NCBI GenBank assembly: GCA_049602155.1
Contig: JBMYRH010000027.1
Coordinates: forward strand, 1-64,000
Reading direction: 5' to 3'
Length of the DNA: 64,000 nucleotides
Origin: JBMYRH01 sp049602155
Lineage (GTDB): Bacteria > Myxococcota_A > UBA9042 > PHBI01 > JBMYRH01
This document shows, piece by piece, positions 9,529 through 17,862 of this stretch. Positions within the stretch are counted from its first letter, which is position 1, and the number at the start of each line of letters is the position of its first letter. The translations under genes and the position numbers were made by a program. The notes under the pieces were generated by a model. It had not been told where the DNA came from. It saw only the letters and a list, made by a program, of their open reading frames with translations, and made no database searches.

Positions 9529-11433
9529 ATGGCCCTCATCGGCGCCCTTGGCGTGGTGGCAGTGGGTTGCCACACGCAGCCCACAGAGGCTGACAACGTC
9601 ATGTGGGACGCTGAGGTCGGTGTGGACTCACCATCGATCGATGTGGCCGTGATGACCGACGCGGTCGCGGTGACCGACGCGGTCATGGCGGATTCCGCAT
9701 CGTCAGATGGGGACGCCGACATTGATTGGGGCCTGGAGGTCGAAGCGCTCTCATCCACCTGCCCAGAGCCACCTCCCACACCGGTCTCGCCCCTGGTGAT
9801 GCTAGGGAGAATTGACGTCCAGAAGGACCCGATGGGGATCGTCACCACCCACATCATCGACGTCGATCGAGACCCTACCAATGGGCGCTATTACGCTGTG
9901 GGTTTAGGGGGGGGCATGGTCTTTGAGGACACGGGTGAAGCCCCCGATCTCCTCGGGATGATCTCGGTCACTGGGGTGAGTGAGCTGACTCGCCTCGCGG
10001 CGCTGGGCGATGGCTTCGTGGCAGTGACCCACCGGGACCTTGGTTTGGTCATTATGGACGCCACAGCGCCCTCCGAACCGAGGGTCGAGACGCTCCTCTC
10101 TTACGACAATGCCTCTGGTATGGCCGTGGGCGAGAGCCACCTCTACCTTCTTCTGCACTCCGGTGAGCTGGTGACGCTCGATATTACCGACCCAAGCGCT
10201 CCGGTGGAGGTCAGTCGAGTCGAGGGCCTCGGGAACCCTTGGAAGCTGGCCATCGCTGGGGATCGCGCTTACGTGGCTGACAACACGTATGGGCTGGTCG
10301 TCGTCAACTTAGAGCAACCGGAGGCGCCGACGTTGGGTGCGTCTGTCGCGACCGCAGGGAGTGCCCAGGACATCGACCTCCATGAGGGGTACGCTTACAT
10401 CGCGAACGGGTCGAACGGCGTCCAAGTCTTCTCCTTGAGTGTCGCTGACAAACCCATGTCGGTCTCCATCAAGGAGATCGGAGGGATGGCGGTCAGCGTC
10501 TCGATCGACTCCTCTGTGCTCTGGGTGACCAACCAGAAGTCCGTGGTGGCCATGGACGTGACTGAGCCGAGCGCCCCCTTCGTCCTTGATTATCTCGCGA
10601 CGGAAGAGTGGGCCATGCATGTCTTCGCCGAGGGGAGTGATGCGATGGTCGGCGCGTGGGGCTGGATGGAGCGTTACACGGTGGACGCTTCGACGGTGAC
10701 CCCTGTGGCAGAGACCTCCGTCGCAGCCCTCTCCGTGGCGCAAGGCGAGAGTCAGGTTCAGCTGCAGTTAATCAACCGTGGAGGCGCTGAGCTCATTTTA
10801 GAGGGCATGGCCGTGGATGACCTGCGCTTCACCCCCTCGTATGACGCTCGCTACCTTGCTTCAGGTGAGGAGGCGACGATTCAACTCTCGTTCCAGGGGG
10901 ACGGCGCTGAGGTGGAGGCAGAGCTCTGCCTGGTGACAAACTCTCCAGGGCACCCCGTCTTGAAGATCCCCATCACCTCAACGACGTCAGGGGCGAGCCT
11001 GGCGTTGGGTGATCAGGCTCCGGCCTTCTCGCTCTACGACACCTCTGGGACGCTCCACAGCCTCTCGGACCACCTGGGTCAGCCTGTGCTGCTCGTCTAC
11101 TTCGCCACCTGGTGACCGGTGTGCCCGGCCGAGGTCTCGGACGTTGAGGTGTCTATTTGGGAAACATATCGGGAGGAGGGGCTCGTTGTCTGGGCGATTG
11201 CTGCCTACGACGATGCTGAGACGGTGTCCGCCTTCAAAGAGCAGATGGGGCTGACCTTCCCGGTGCTCTTGGACCCCGGAGGAGCGGTGCACGGCCAGTA
11301 CAGTCAGAGCACCGCCTTCCTCAACACGGTTTATCCTCAGGATTGGGTCATAGGTACCGACGGCACGGTGATCTATTTCAGCAACGCCTACGACGTTGAG
11401 GCGCTGAAGGCAGTTATCGAGACCGAGCTCTGA
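9529..11433 (+). CDS. LVIVD-repeat protein fused to a selenocysteine thioredoxin-like domain (UxxC)
   Basis: Read through one in-frame TGA (11113-11115), this gene encodes 634 residues. A short hydrophobic leader ends in VAVGC (putative lipobox, Cys14; the start is uncertain because no ribosome-binding site or upstream ATG/GTG/TTG is in frame). Residues about 90-380 are LVIVD-type propeller repeats (YVADNTYGLVVVNL, YIANGSNGVQVFSL). Residues about 490-634 are an AhpC-TSA/TlpA-like thioredoxin fold: GDQAPAFSLYD, then LLVYFATW-U-PVCPAEV, then FPVLLDPGG and WVIGTDGTV. The TGA stands exactly where the first Cys of the CxxC motif belongs, giving U529-P-V-C532. The same frame continues for 106 codons with full conservation of the fold, and a SECIS-like hairpin follows. 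I infer a secreted or lipid-anchored selenoprotein thiol oxidoreductase; a nonsense mutation is the alternative. Confidence 0.85.
11126..11143 (+). promoter_or_regulatory. Putative bacterial SECIS hairpin
   Basis: Starting 10 nt after the in-frame TGA, CCGA (11129-11132) pairs with TCGG (11137-11140) around the four-base loop GGTC; two further pairs (C11126-G11143, G11127-C11142) extend the stem below one G-A mismatch. The loop begins 17 nt after the TGA. The Escherichia coli fdhF SECIS likewise has an AGGUCU apex about 18 nt after its UGA. A competing weaker hairpin, CCGG (11116-11119) with CCGG (11125-11128), is possible. Confidence 0.7.
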
Positions 11434-11613
11434 CACCAAGGCCAGGGCAGCGCTCCGAACGTGGATGTTCCGATCTAAGCGCTGGTGGCCCCATGGGTGG
11501 AGCTGGCCTGCGTTTAAATGTGCGACTGCGCGGCTCTCTGTCCCGACTTGTTCTTCGGGGAGGTGTTCGTTTTTCTGAGTCGTCGGTATACTCCGACGTC
11601 TTGGAGGTGAGGG

Positions 11614-13350
11614 ATGAACCGAGCGTGTCTCTTTGTCGTAATGCAGGCCATGATCCTCTGTGGCTGTGGGGGCGAAGAGGTGACCCCGGCCGACACCATC
11701 CCAGGACCCGACACGGTCAGCAGCGCGGACGGTCAAACGACTGCGCAGGACACCGCGGTAGAGGCCGACATGACGTCAGAACCTGACGTCGCCACAGAGC
11801 CTGACGTCGCCGCAGAGCCTGACGTCGCCGCAGAGCCTGACGTCGCCGTAGAGCCTGATATCGCCTCAGAGCCGGACACTGCGTGCATCCCTGACTGTGG
11901 TGCCAACGCCTGTGGTGACGATGGCTGCGGCGGCAGCTGCGGCGAATGTGAGCAAGGCTCGGTCTGTGACGATGTGGGTCAGTGCGGGTGCCCCGAGGGT
12001 CAAATCGCCCGTTGTGACCTCGCGCTCGTGTACGACGAAGGTGAGGGCGTCACGCCGACCCTCGCGGAGTGCGTGGACGCCTCGCTCCTAGGGGACGGCA
12101 CCTGCGAGGTTGAGCTCTCGTGTCACGAGGGAGATGGCGGTGACTGCTGCCCTGGCCAAGTGGACGCCGGCTGGCTCCATAGCTGCTTCGTGCAGACCCT
12201 AGAGGTCTCGAGCGAGACCCCAGCAGCGCAGGCTGCATGCGACTTCCCACCGGGCGCCACGATCCGTGCATGCGACGGCGAGGCATGCCTCCCCCTCGAT
12301 ACCTGGGGTGATGGCGTCTGTGAACAGGCAATGAACTGTCTGGGCCTTCAGCACGACAGGCAGGACTGCAAGACCTATTGCAAAGGTGAACCCCACGAGA
12401 CGAACCCTGCCAAGGGCATGTGTATTACGCAGTGTGTCCTCGAGGGTAAAGACCCCTGGGCCTGTTGGATCGACGAGGGCGAATGTACTGGCTTCGACAA
12501 TGAGCACGGGACCTGCGCTCCGAGTGGTGCGCTCATGAGCTGTGACGGTATCGAGCTGTGCCCTGACGGTCAGACGTGTGGTTACGAGGACGTCGATGAT
12601 ACGCCTGACGCACTGTGCGTGGGGGTCTGTGGAGATGGCCTATGCTCGGGATGGGCCGAGTGGCAGAGCGGTTCCCAGTCGCTCGGAGTGCCCCCCTGCC
12701 TCGAAGACTGCGACCCCTGTGCTGAGCCCGATGACCCCACGTATATTCAGGACGCCGCCTGGTCAGTGAGCTGTGCTGATGAGTGCGTGAATACGTCGGC
12801 ACTCCTCGGTAACGGTGCATGCGATGACAGCTTGAACTGTGCCGAGCTGGCCTTTGACGGAGGCGATTGCGAGCCACCAACCCTCAGCCTGGCCGAGCAG
12901 ATCCAAGCCCTGCTGGTCGATGAGCTTGGGCTTGAGCAGCTCACGAACTCGGTCGACGTGACCGAGATTGAGCTGCAGGGCGCCAGCTATCCTGGCCCCA
13001 CGGACTTCATGACCGCGTTGGCGGCCGCCATGACCAGCTTCCTCACGGATGACGACGACCTAGAGAGCCCCTTGGGCATCGCGAGCTTCGTCGCCGAGGC
13101 TACCTGGGAGCCCGATAACCCTGAAGGCCAGACCTTCGCCGAGGCGACCCTGGCTGCGCTCATCGAGCACCTCAATCGCCCGACAGCGTCCATCTCGCTG
13201 GTACCTATCGGCCAGACGGCCGAGCACGGCGAGAGTGTCGTCGACAACTGGGTCTTCTTCCTGACTATCGACGAGCTGAGTGACCACCTCTACTGGGCCA
13301 TCGTCGATCGGCAGGGGGTGAACGGCACATACAACTACGGCTTCAACTGA
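11614..13350 (+). CDS. Cys-rich lipoprotein with LNR-like repeats
   Basis: A 578-residue predicted lipoprotein (lipobox LCGC, Cys18), with GGAGG placed well before the ATG. Directly after the Cys is an acidic linker containing six EPDVA-type hexads. A cassette follows with spacing C-x3-C-x3-ACGDDGCGGSCGEC, shared with the VanY-SpoIID fusion in this window. Three stretches resemble Lin-12/Notch repeats: GDGTCEVELSC...GGDC, GDGVCEQAMNC...RQDC and GNGACDDSLNC...DGGDC, each with the paired Cys and terminal GGDC-like calcium-site pattern. The last 150 residues have no Cys and are uncharacterised. Probably a cell-surface protein stabilised by disulfides and calcium; function unknown. Confidence 0.88.
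   Translation: MNRACLFVVMQAMILCGCGGEEVTPADTIPGPDTVSSADGQTTAQDTAVEADMTSEPDVATEPDVAAEPDVAAEPDVAVEPDIASEPDTACIPDCGANACGDDGCGGSCGECEQGSVCDDVGQCGCPEGQIARCDLALVYDEGEGVTPTLAECVDASLLGDGTCEVELSCHEGDGGDCCPGQVDAGWLHSCFVQTLEVSSETPAAQAACDFPPGATIRACDGEACLPLDTWGDGVCEQAMNCLGLQHDRQDCKTYCKGEPHETNPAKGMCITQCVLEGKDPWACWIDEGECTGFDNEHGTCAPSGALMSCDGIELCPDGQTCGYEDVDDTPDALCVGVCGDGLCSGWAEWQSGSQSLGVPPCLEDCDPCAEPDDPTYIQDAAWSVSCADECVNTSALLGNGACDDSLNCAELAFDGGDCEPPTLSLAEQIQALLVDELGLEQLTNSVDVTEIELQGASYPGPTDFMTALAAAMTSFLTDDDDLESPLGIASFVAEATWEPDNPEGQTFAEATLAALIEHLNRPTASISLVPIGQTAEHGESVVDNWVFFLTIDELSDHLYWAIVDRQGVNGTYNYGFN
11776..11883 (+). repeat. 18-bp tandem coding repeat (EPDVA hexads)
   Basis: Six 18-bp units encode SEPDVA, TEPDVA, AEPDVA, AEPDVA, VEPDIA and SEPDTA, forming the acidic linker after the lipobox of the Cys-rich lipoprotein. 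The nucleotide units are nearly identical (gacgtcgccgcagagcct), pointing to recent slippage expansion. Confidence 0.9.
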
Positions 13351-13450
13351 GCGTACGTGGTCCGGGCATTGGCGGGAGGGCTTGTCCGTCACGATGAGCC
13401 GATGTGACGGGCTATCGTTGAGACACGCTCGGCAAAGGCGAAGGAAGGTC

Positions 13451-13475
13451 GCGGGAGGGGGCTCCCCCCTGCCGC
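13451..13475. terminator. Strong hairpin between convergent genes
   Basis: Eleven bases (13451-13461) pair with 13465-13475 with a single mismatch around a CTC loop; the stem is almost all G-C. It lies between the convergent Cys-rich lipoprotein and the hybrid kinase gene, so it could stop transcription from either side. Neither side has a clear U-run, so the terminator role is an inference. Confidence 0.4.
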
Positions 13476-13524
13476 GCTCTCTTGGCTTGAGTCGAAGCCT
13501 CAAGAGTGACGCTACAGGGGCGGT

Positions 13525-15165
13525 TCAACGCTTTCGATGACTCTGACTCTCGACCAGCTCTAGGAGCCTCTTCAGACGCACGGGTTTGCTCTCGTGGAGG
13601 TCCGCACCGGCCGCCAGGCAGCGCTCCTTGTCCTCCCCCATCGCATACGAGGTCAACGCGACAATAAACAAGTCACGGGTGTGTGGGTCGGCGCGCAACC
13701 GCCTCGTGGCCTCTAGGCCGTCCATGACTGGCATCTGAACATCCATGAAGATGATGTCAGGTAGCAGCTGAGCCATCTCGATCCCTTCGAGGCCGTTCGT
13801 CCCCACCTTGACGTTGTGGCCCTTCTTCACGAGGAAGTCGTAGACGTGCGATATGTTACCCGGTGTATCGTCAACGAGGAGCACGTCGAGACCAGATGTG
13901 GCTGGAGTCGTCGCTTCGTCACCATGCGCGCCTGAGCCTAGGGCAGCGTCGATGCTGTGTGCGTCAACCGCTCCGGGTGCTGTGATCGACGTCTCATGAG
14001 CTTGAGGGTCGGCTGATGGCATCACAGTGGGTAAGAGCAGCGTAAAGCAGCTCCCCTTTCCTGGCTCGCTCTCATACTCGATGCGCCCGCCCAAGACGGT
14101 TACGAGCCTCCTGGTGAGGTGCAAGCCCAGCCCGGTCCCCGCGGGCTTTGTGGACAGGCCGCTGTCGATTCGTGAGAACGCGCCGAAGAGCTTGGGCTGA
14201 TCCTCTGGCGCGATACCGACGCCTGTATCGGTGACCGATATCGCGACCTCGGCCCCCCGGTTTTCGAGCGACACGCTGACTCTCCCACCCTCGGGGGTGA
14301 ACTTCACGGCGTTACTCAAGAGGTTCAGCACCATCTGCCGGATATAGCGCACGTCGCTGGAGATCTCGTCGGCCTCGCCGTCCATCGAGAGCCCAAGCCT
14401 GATCCCCCCACGTCGAGCGCTGGTCCGCATCACCTGGACACACTCGCTGCAGAGGTCCGCGAGCGACATCTGAGCGATCACCGGGTCCAGGGCACCGGCC
14501 TCGATTTTAGAGAGGTCAAGTAAGTCGTTCACGAGCGCTAAAAGGTGGTGTCCAGAGACCTCTATGTTGCTCAGCGCCTCTCTTTGCATTTGGGTCAAGG
14601 GGCCGTAGACGGCCTCTTGGAGCGCCTCACCCGTACCCAAAATAGCGTTCAGCGGCGTCCTGAGCTCATGGCTCATGGTCGCCAGGAAGTTTTGCTTGGC
14701 GGCGCTCGCGTGGCGCGCCTCTTCATAGAGGCTCTCAAAGGTGCTGTTCAGCTTGGCCGAGAACCCATCGGCGAGCCTATACATCGACTGCACGTAGACG
14801 TCGTCGATCTCGACCAAGATCCTGAAGAGCTGCTCCTGCGGGACCTGTTCACGGAGAAGTTGAGAGTGGGTGGCCCGTCGGAAAGAGAAAAAACCGCGCT
14901 GTGGCGTCGAGACGTGGAACAGCATCTTCCCGCGGATCTCGATGACGACACCGATAAACGTGGTGAGCGGCTCGGGGTTGTCATCCAAGAGCGCAGAGAG
15001 GTAGCTGTCGAAGACGCCGCGGATGAGTTTGCGAGTCTGAGCGGTCGGTTCAGGTCCGGAGAGGTCAGCTGAAGCGTCATGGGTCCATTTGGACGCCTCT
15101 TCCTCCATCGCTTCTCTGGAGTGATCCATCAGAGCACGCAGCAGCGCTACATCATCAGCCCGCAC
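13525..15165 (-). CDS. Soluble hybrid sensor histidine kinase/response regulator
   Basis: A 546-residue cytoplasmic hybrid kinase without membrane segments. Residues 1-140 form a helical input domain of unknown ligand, resembling RsbR-type non-heme globin N-termini in style. A HisKA domain follows with phospho-acceptor His166 in MSHELRTP, then an ATPase domain with N, G1 and G2 boxes (LLSNAVKF, DTGVGIAP, GTGLGL), and a C-terminal receiver with phospho-acceptor Asp475 in FMDVQMP and the conserved ESKPV lysine. The start is GTG with AAGGA 7 nt upstream. It follows the alpha/beta-hydrolase gene by 9 nt, so both are likely cotranscribed. The last 390 residues are clearly paralogous to the membrane hybrid kinase at 58958-60829. 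The output pathway is unknown because there is no DNA-binding domain. Confidence 0.93.
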   Translation of the reverse strand: MRADDVALLRALMDHSREAMEEEASKWTHDASADLSGPEPTAQTRKLIRGVFDSYLSALLDDNPEPLTTFIGVVIEIRGKMLFHVSTPQRGFFSFRRATHSQLLREQVPQEQLFRILVEIDDVYVQSMYRLADGFSAKLNSTFESLYEEARHASAAKQNFLATMSHELRTPLNAILGTGEALQEAVYGPLTQMQREALSNIEVSGHHLLALVNDLLDLSKIEAGALDPVIAQMSLADLCSECVQVMRTSARRGGIRLGLSMDGEADEISSDVRYIRQMVLNLLSNAVKFTPEGGRVSVSLENRGAEVAISVTDTGVGIAPEDQPKLFGAFSRIDSGLSTKPAGTGLGLHLTRRLVTVLGGRIEYESEPGKGSCFTLLLPTVMPSADPQAHETSITAPGAVDAHSIDAALGSGAHGDEATTPATSGLDVLLVDDTPGNISHVYDFLVKKGHNVKVGTNGLEGIEMAQLLPDIIFMDVQMPVMDGLEATRRLRADPHTRDLFIVALTSYAMGEDKERCLAAGADLHESKPVRLKRLLELVESQSHRKR

Positions 15166-15174
15166 CTTGAGTCC

Positions 15175-15957
15175 TTAGCCACCCAACGACAGGAAAGAGA
15201 GGACTTGCTGGGTGGCCTCTGCACACTGTTCTACCTGCACGTAGTGCCCGGCTCCAGCAACATCTGTTAAGCGTGCGTTCGGGATGAGGTCGGCGACGGC
15301 TTGTTGAAGGAAATCGCGCGGCAAAAACGGGTCCTCACTCGCGACCACCAAGGTCCTCGCTTGGGTCGCTGAGAGTCGGTCTGAAAAGCCCCCTGCGGTC
15401 CAGGCCGCGAGGCCGCCGAGCAGGCACGCACTCGAGATGGGCACGGCCGTATCGACAAGCACAGCTTTGTCATCGTCTGACAGGTTGACGGTCGCGATCG
15501 AGAGGATCGTCGCGAGCGCCTCGGCGTTACCTGGCGCACTTTGAAAGAGCCCGAGCGCGTCGTCTGGCAGGGGCAACCCCGATGCGGGCACTGGGCAAAG
15601 CAAGACCTGTGCCTCTACTTTCTCAGGGGCCTCAAGTGAGAGCAGTTGGGCGATTTGGCCGCCCATGCTGTGACCTACGATTGCGCAGCGCTCGACACCA
15701 AGGTGCGTCAGCAGACACACCATATCCGACGTGTAGGTCGCCAGGCTGTAGTCCGTTTGACTCTCAGAGGAGGCACCGACGCCGCGAAGGTCCGGTAAGA
15801 TGACCCGATAGCCAGCCTCGACCATCCGTGTCGCCATACCCTCGTAGACAACGCTGCTTGTCATCCAACCGTGGATGAGCAGCACGTCCTTGTCGCCCTC
15901 ACCGAGGATGCGAAAGGCGAGCGATGTGCCGTCTGTGGCGATGTATGTCCCTGTCAT
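15175..15957 (-). CDS. Alpha/beta-fold hydrolase
   Basis: A 260-residue cytoplasmic alpha/beta hydrolase. The start at 15957 is preferred because AGGAGG stands 6-7 nt before it; the frame continues upstream without coding character. The fold is complete: oxyanion HGW motif (LLIHGW, residues 27-31), nucleophile elbow GHSMGG with Ser97, acid Asp in VVASEDPF and catalytic His in GAGHYV. It ends 9 nt before the soluble hybrid kinase, which implies a two-gene operon in which the hydrolase might make or destroy the signal sensed by the kinase. This arrangement recalls RsbQ (hydrolase) and RsbP (phosphatase sensor) in Bacillus, but the orthology is only suggested by layout and fold. Substrate unknown. 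Confidence 0.9.
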   Translation of the reverse strand: MTGTYIATDGTSLAFRILGEGDKDVLLIHGWMTSSVVYEGMATRMVEAGYRVILPDLRGVGASSESQTDYSLATYTSDMVCLLTHLGVERCAIVGHSMGGQIAQLLSLEAPEKVEAQVLLCPVPASGLPLPDDALGLFQSAPGNAEALATILSIATVNLSDDDKAVLVDTAVPISSACLLGGLAAWTAGGFSDRLSATQARTLVVASEDPFLPRDFLQQAVADLIPNARLTDVAGAGHYVQVEQCAEATQQVLSFLSLGG

Positions 15958-16578
15958 GACAGTCCTCCTCGGCGCTTCAAGCCGGACGCGCATCGCCTGC
16001 CGACCGTGAGAGTCCGCAATGCTGCACGATTCTGAGCTCAAGACTTGGAACCTCCGTGCCCAAGTGGGCACAGACGCTAACACTCGACCTTTGCACCTGC
16101 GAACACAAGGGCGAAGCGACGTGCAGTGGTCCGCCTCTGAGCTTCATGCAGACGGGCTGCTGCTCGGAAGAACAGCGACGCTTAGGACTGCCCGATATCA
16201 TTCACCTCGTGTGAATCACCGACTTCAATCGCGAAAGACAATCATGCAAAATGAACCACTGGGAGGCGATCTTGTAGCGGCGGGGCTGGTTTGGCCCAGA
16301 GGAGCCTCCTGGGATCACAGCATGTGGCATGGGCAGACGCTGAGGGTCATTCGAGGGCATGCAGTTCGTGCGTTCCTCTTCCTGGGCTCCCATGACGCTG
16401 TCTTGAGAGCGAACTTAGACAGGCGCCACCCTGGCAGGAAGAGCTCCCAACGCTCAACGCCTTGAAGCCAGTTGCCTGAGGCCGAGTCACCGCCCGACAG
16501 GGCGACGCTGCGGTGTCCCAGCGGAGGACTGTTGACCGCGACCTCGCTCGGTCACTCACTTGTGACGCCGACTTCGCG
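15958..16578. other. Intergenic region, no gene seen
   Basis: About 620 bp between the hydrolase start and the stop of the SUMF1-like lipoprotein. Overlapping frames on both strands have unnatural composition and no domain. It should contain the promoter of the hydrolase-kinase operon; no specific element was recognised. Confidence 0.45.
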
Positions 16579-17595
16579 TTATTCGAAGAGAGTTCTGGCA
16601 GGGCGGAAGCCAACGACATCGTTACGGTGGTCAGGGGTGTCTCCACCTCGGACTGCTGCCCGACAGTAACGCGCCGAGAAATACCAACTGGCCCCACGGT
16701 ATAGCCGGATCGTGCCATCAGACGGGCCTGTGGGGTCGACCATCGGGTCGCTGGCGTACATGCCTCTCCAATCCCAGGTCCACTCCCAGACATTGCCGAG
16801 CATATCGTATAGCCCCCACGGGTTTGGGGCCTTCTCTGCCACTGGGTGGCTCTTCCCGTCGCTGTTTTCCTGGTACCAGGCGATGGGCTCAAGCGCAGAC
16901 GAGGCGCCAAAGCAGTCTTCTCCGTCGATATCGCGGTTGTAGGTGCCCTCCGTGGTCCCGGCGCGAGCGGCGTACTCCCATTCGGCTTCTGTGGGCAAAC
17001 GATAGCCTTCGCACGCATAGACGTCGCCGTCAGGCGCCGTGACCGTGACGGTCGAGCACTCCATACCGTGGCCCGGGCTCTTGTCGTTGCACCCCTTCAG
17101 CGCATAGCACGCTTCGAGTCCCAAGATTTCGCTGCGCGCATTGCAATACGCCAGAGCTTCGTACCAGTTGAGATACTCCGCGGGGCAACGCGCACAGTCA
17201 GGGTTCTTCTGCGACGGATTGGTGCCCATCAGCGCTTCCCATTCGCCGAGCGTTACCTCTGTCGGCTTGAGCTCAAAGGAATGGGTGAGCGTCACCTCAT
17301 GCTGAGTTTCATCATCGAAACGGCACGGCTCATCTTCCGGAGAGCCCATCATGAAGGTCCCTGACGGGATGACGACGTACTCCCTCTGGACAAGCAACGG
17401 CGCATCGTCCCCACACACGCATGACTCAGACCAATCGCCACCGCTATTGCAGCTTTGCTGCCCGAGCCTGCCATTGGCGCAAAGGCACACCTTTTCATCG
17501 CCCGGGAGGCACTCCAATACGTCATCAGAGCACCCTGTAACCAGCAGGGTGCATATCAGCGCCATCGCCACCTTAGTGTGTCGTGTCAGTATCAC
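16579..17595 (-). CDS. Lipoprotein with SUMF1/formylglycine-generating-enzyme-like domain
   Basis: A 338-residue lipoprotein. The start is GTG 17595, with AGGAGG 6 nt upstream, giving a signal peptide ending in LVTGC (Cys22). A short Cys-rich segment (CLPGDEKVCLC...CVCGDD) precedes an FGE-sulfatase/SUMF1 domain starting at VVIPSGTFMMGS and continuing through EVTLGEWEALMG, LPTEAEWEYAARAGT, GNVWEWTWDW, YRGASW and ending GFRPAR. All landmark motifs of the fold are present. Members of this superfamily include true formylglycine-generating enzymes, but most secreted bacterial copies are C-type-lectin-like proteins of unknown activity; no sulfatase gene is nearby, so enzymatic activity should not be assumed. 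Confidence 0.9.
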   Translation of the reverse strand: MILTRHTKVAMALICTLLVTGCSDDVLECLPGDEKVCLCANGRLGQQSCNSGGDWSESCVCGDDAPLLVQREYVVIPSGTFMMGSPEDEPCRFDDETQHEVTLTHSFELKPTEVTLGEWEALMGTNPSQKNPDCARCPAEYLNWYEALAYCNARSEILGLEACYALKGCNDKSPGHGMECSTVTVTAPDGDVYACEGYRLPTEAEWEYAARAGTTEGTYNRDIDGEDCFGASSALEPIAWYQENSDGKSHPVAEKAPNPWGLYDMLGNVWEWTWDWRGMYASDPMVDPTGPSDGTIRLYRGASWYFSARYCRAAVRGGDTPDHRNDVVGFRPARTLFE

Positions 17596-17862
17596 GAGGG
17601 ACCTCCTCTTTAAGCTCGGTACTTCAGCATGGTAGTTGATGAGAGCAGCGTTTAACCACACCGCCGCCTAGCTCTCCTGCGAGAGGCCCGTACCCCATCA
17701 TGAGTGGGCACCAGTAGACACTGGGCATCGTCGGTCTCTTCAGGTCGTCCGCGTCGCCCGGCCAACCTCGCCCGGCCAACCTCGCTCGACAACACGGGGT
17801 CCCGCCTCGGAGTCACCGCCTCGGTTGCGTGGTCCGCATCCCTGGTGCGATGCCTCTCCTGC

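Noticed and set aside
11119..11433. Separate small thioredoxin-like gene starting at GTG 11119
   Set aside because: The frame is continuous with the upstream gene through one TGA. The thioredoxin fold needs the strand encoded before the TGA, and no ribosome-binding site fits.
16347..17018. Minus-strand frame of 223 codons overlapping the SUMF1-like gene
   Set aside because: Same strand but other frame than a gene with all SUMF1 motifs; Ser/Arg/Thr-rich shadow translation.
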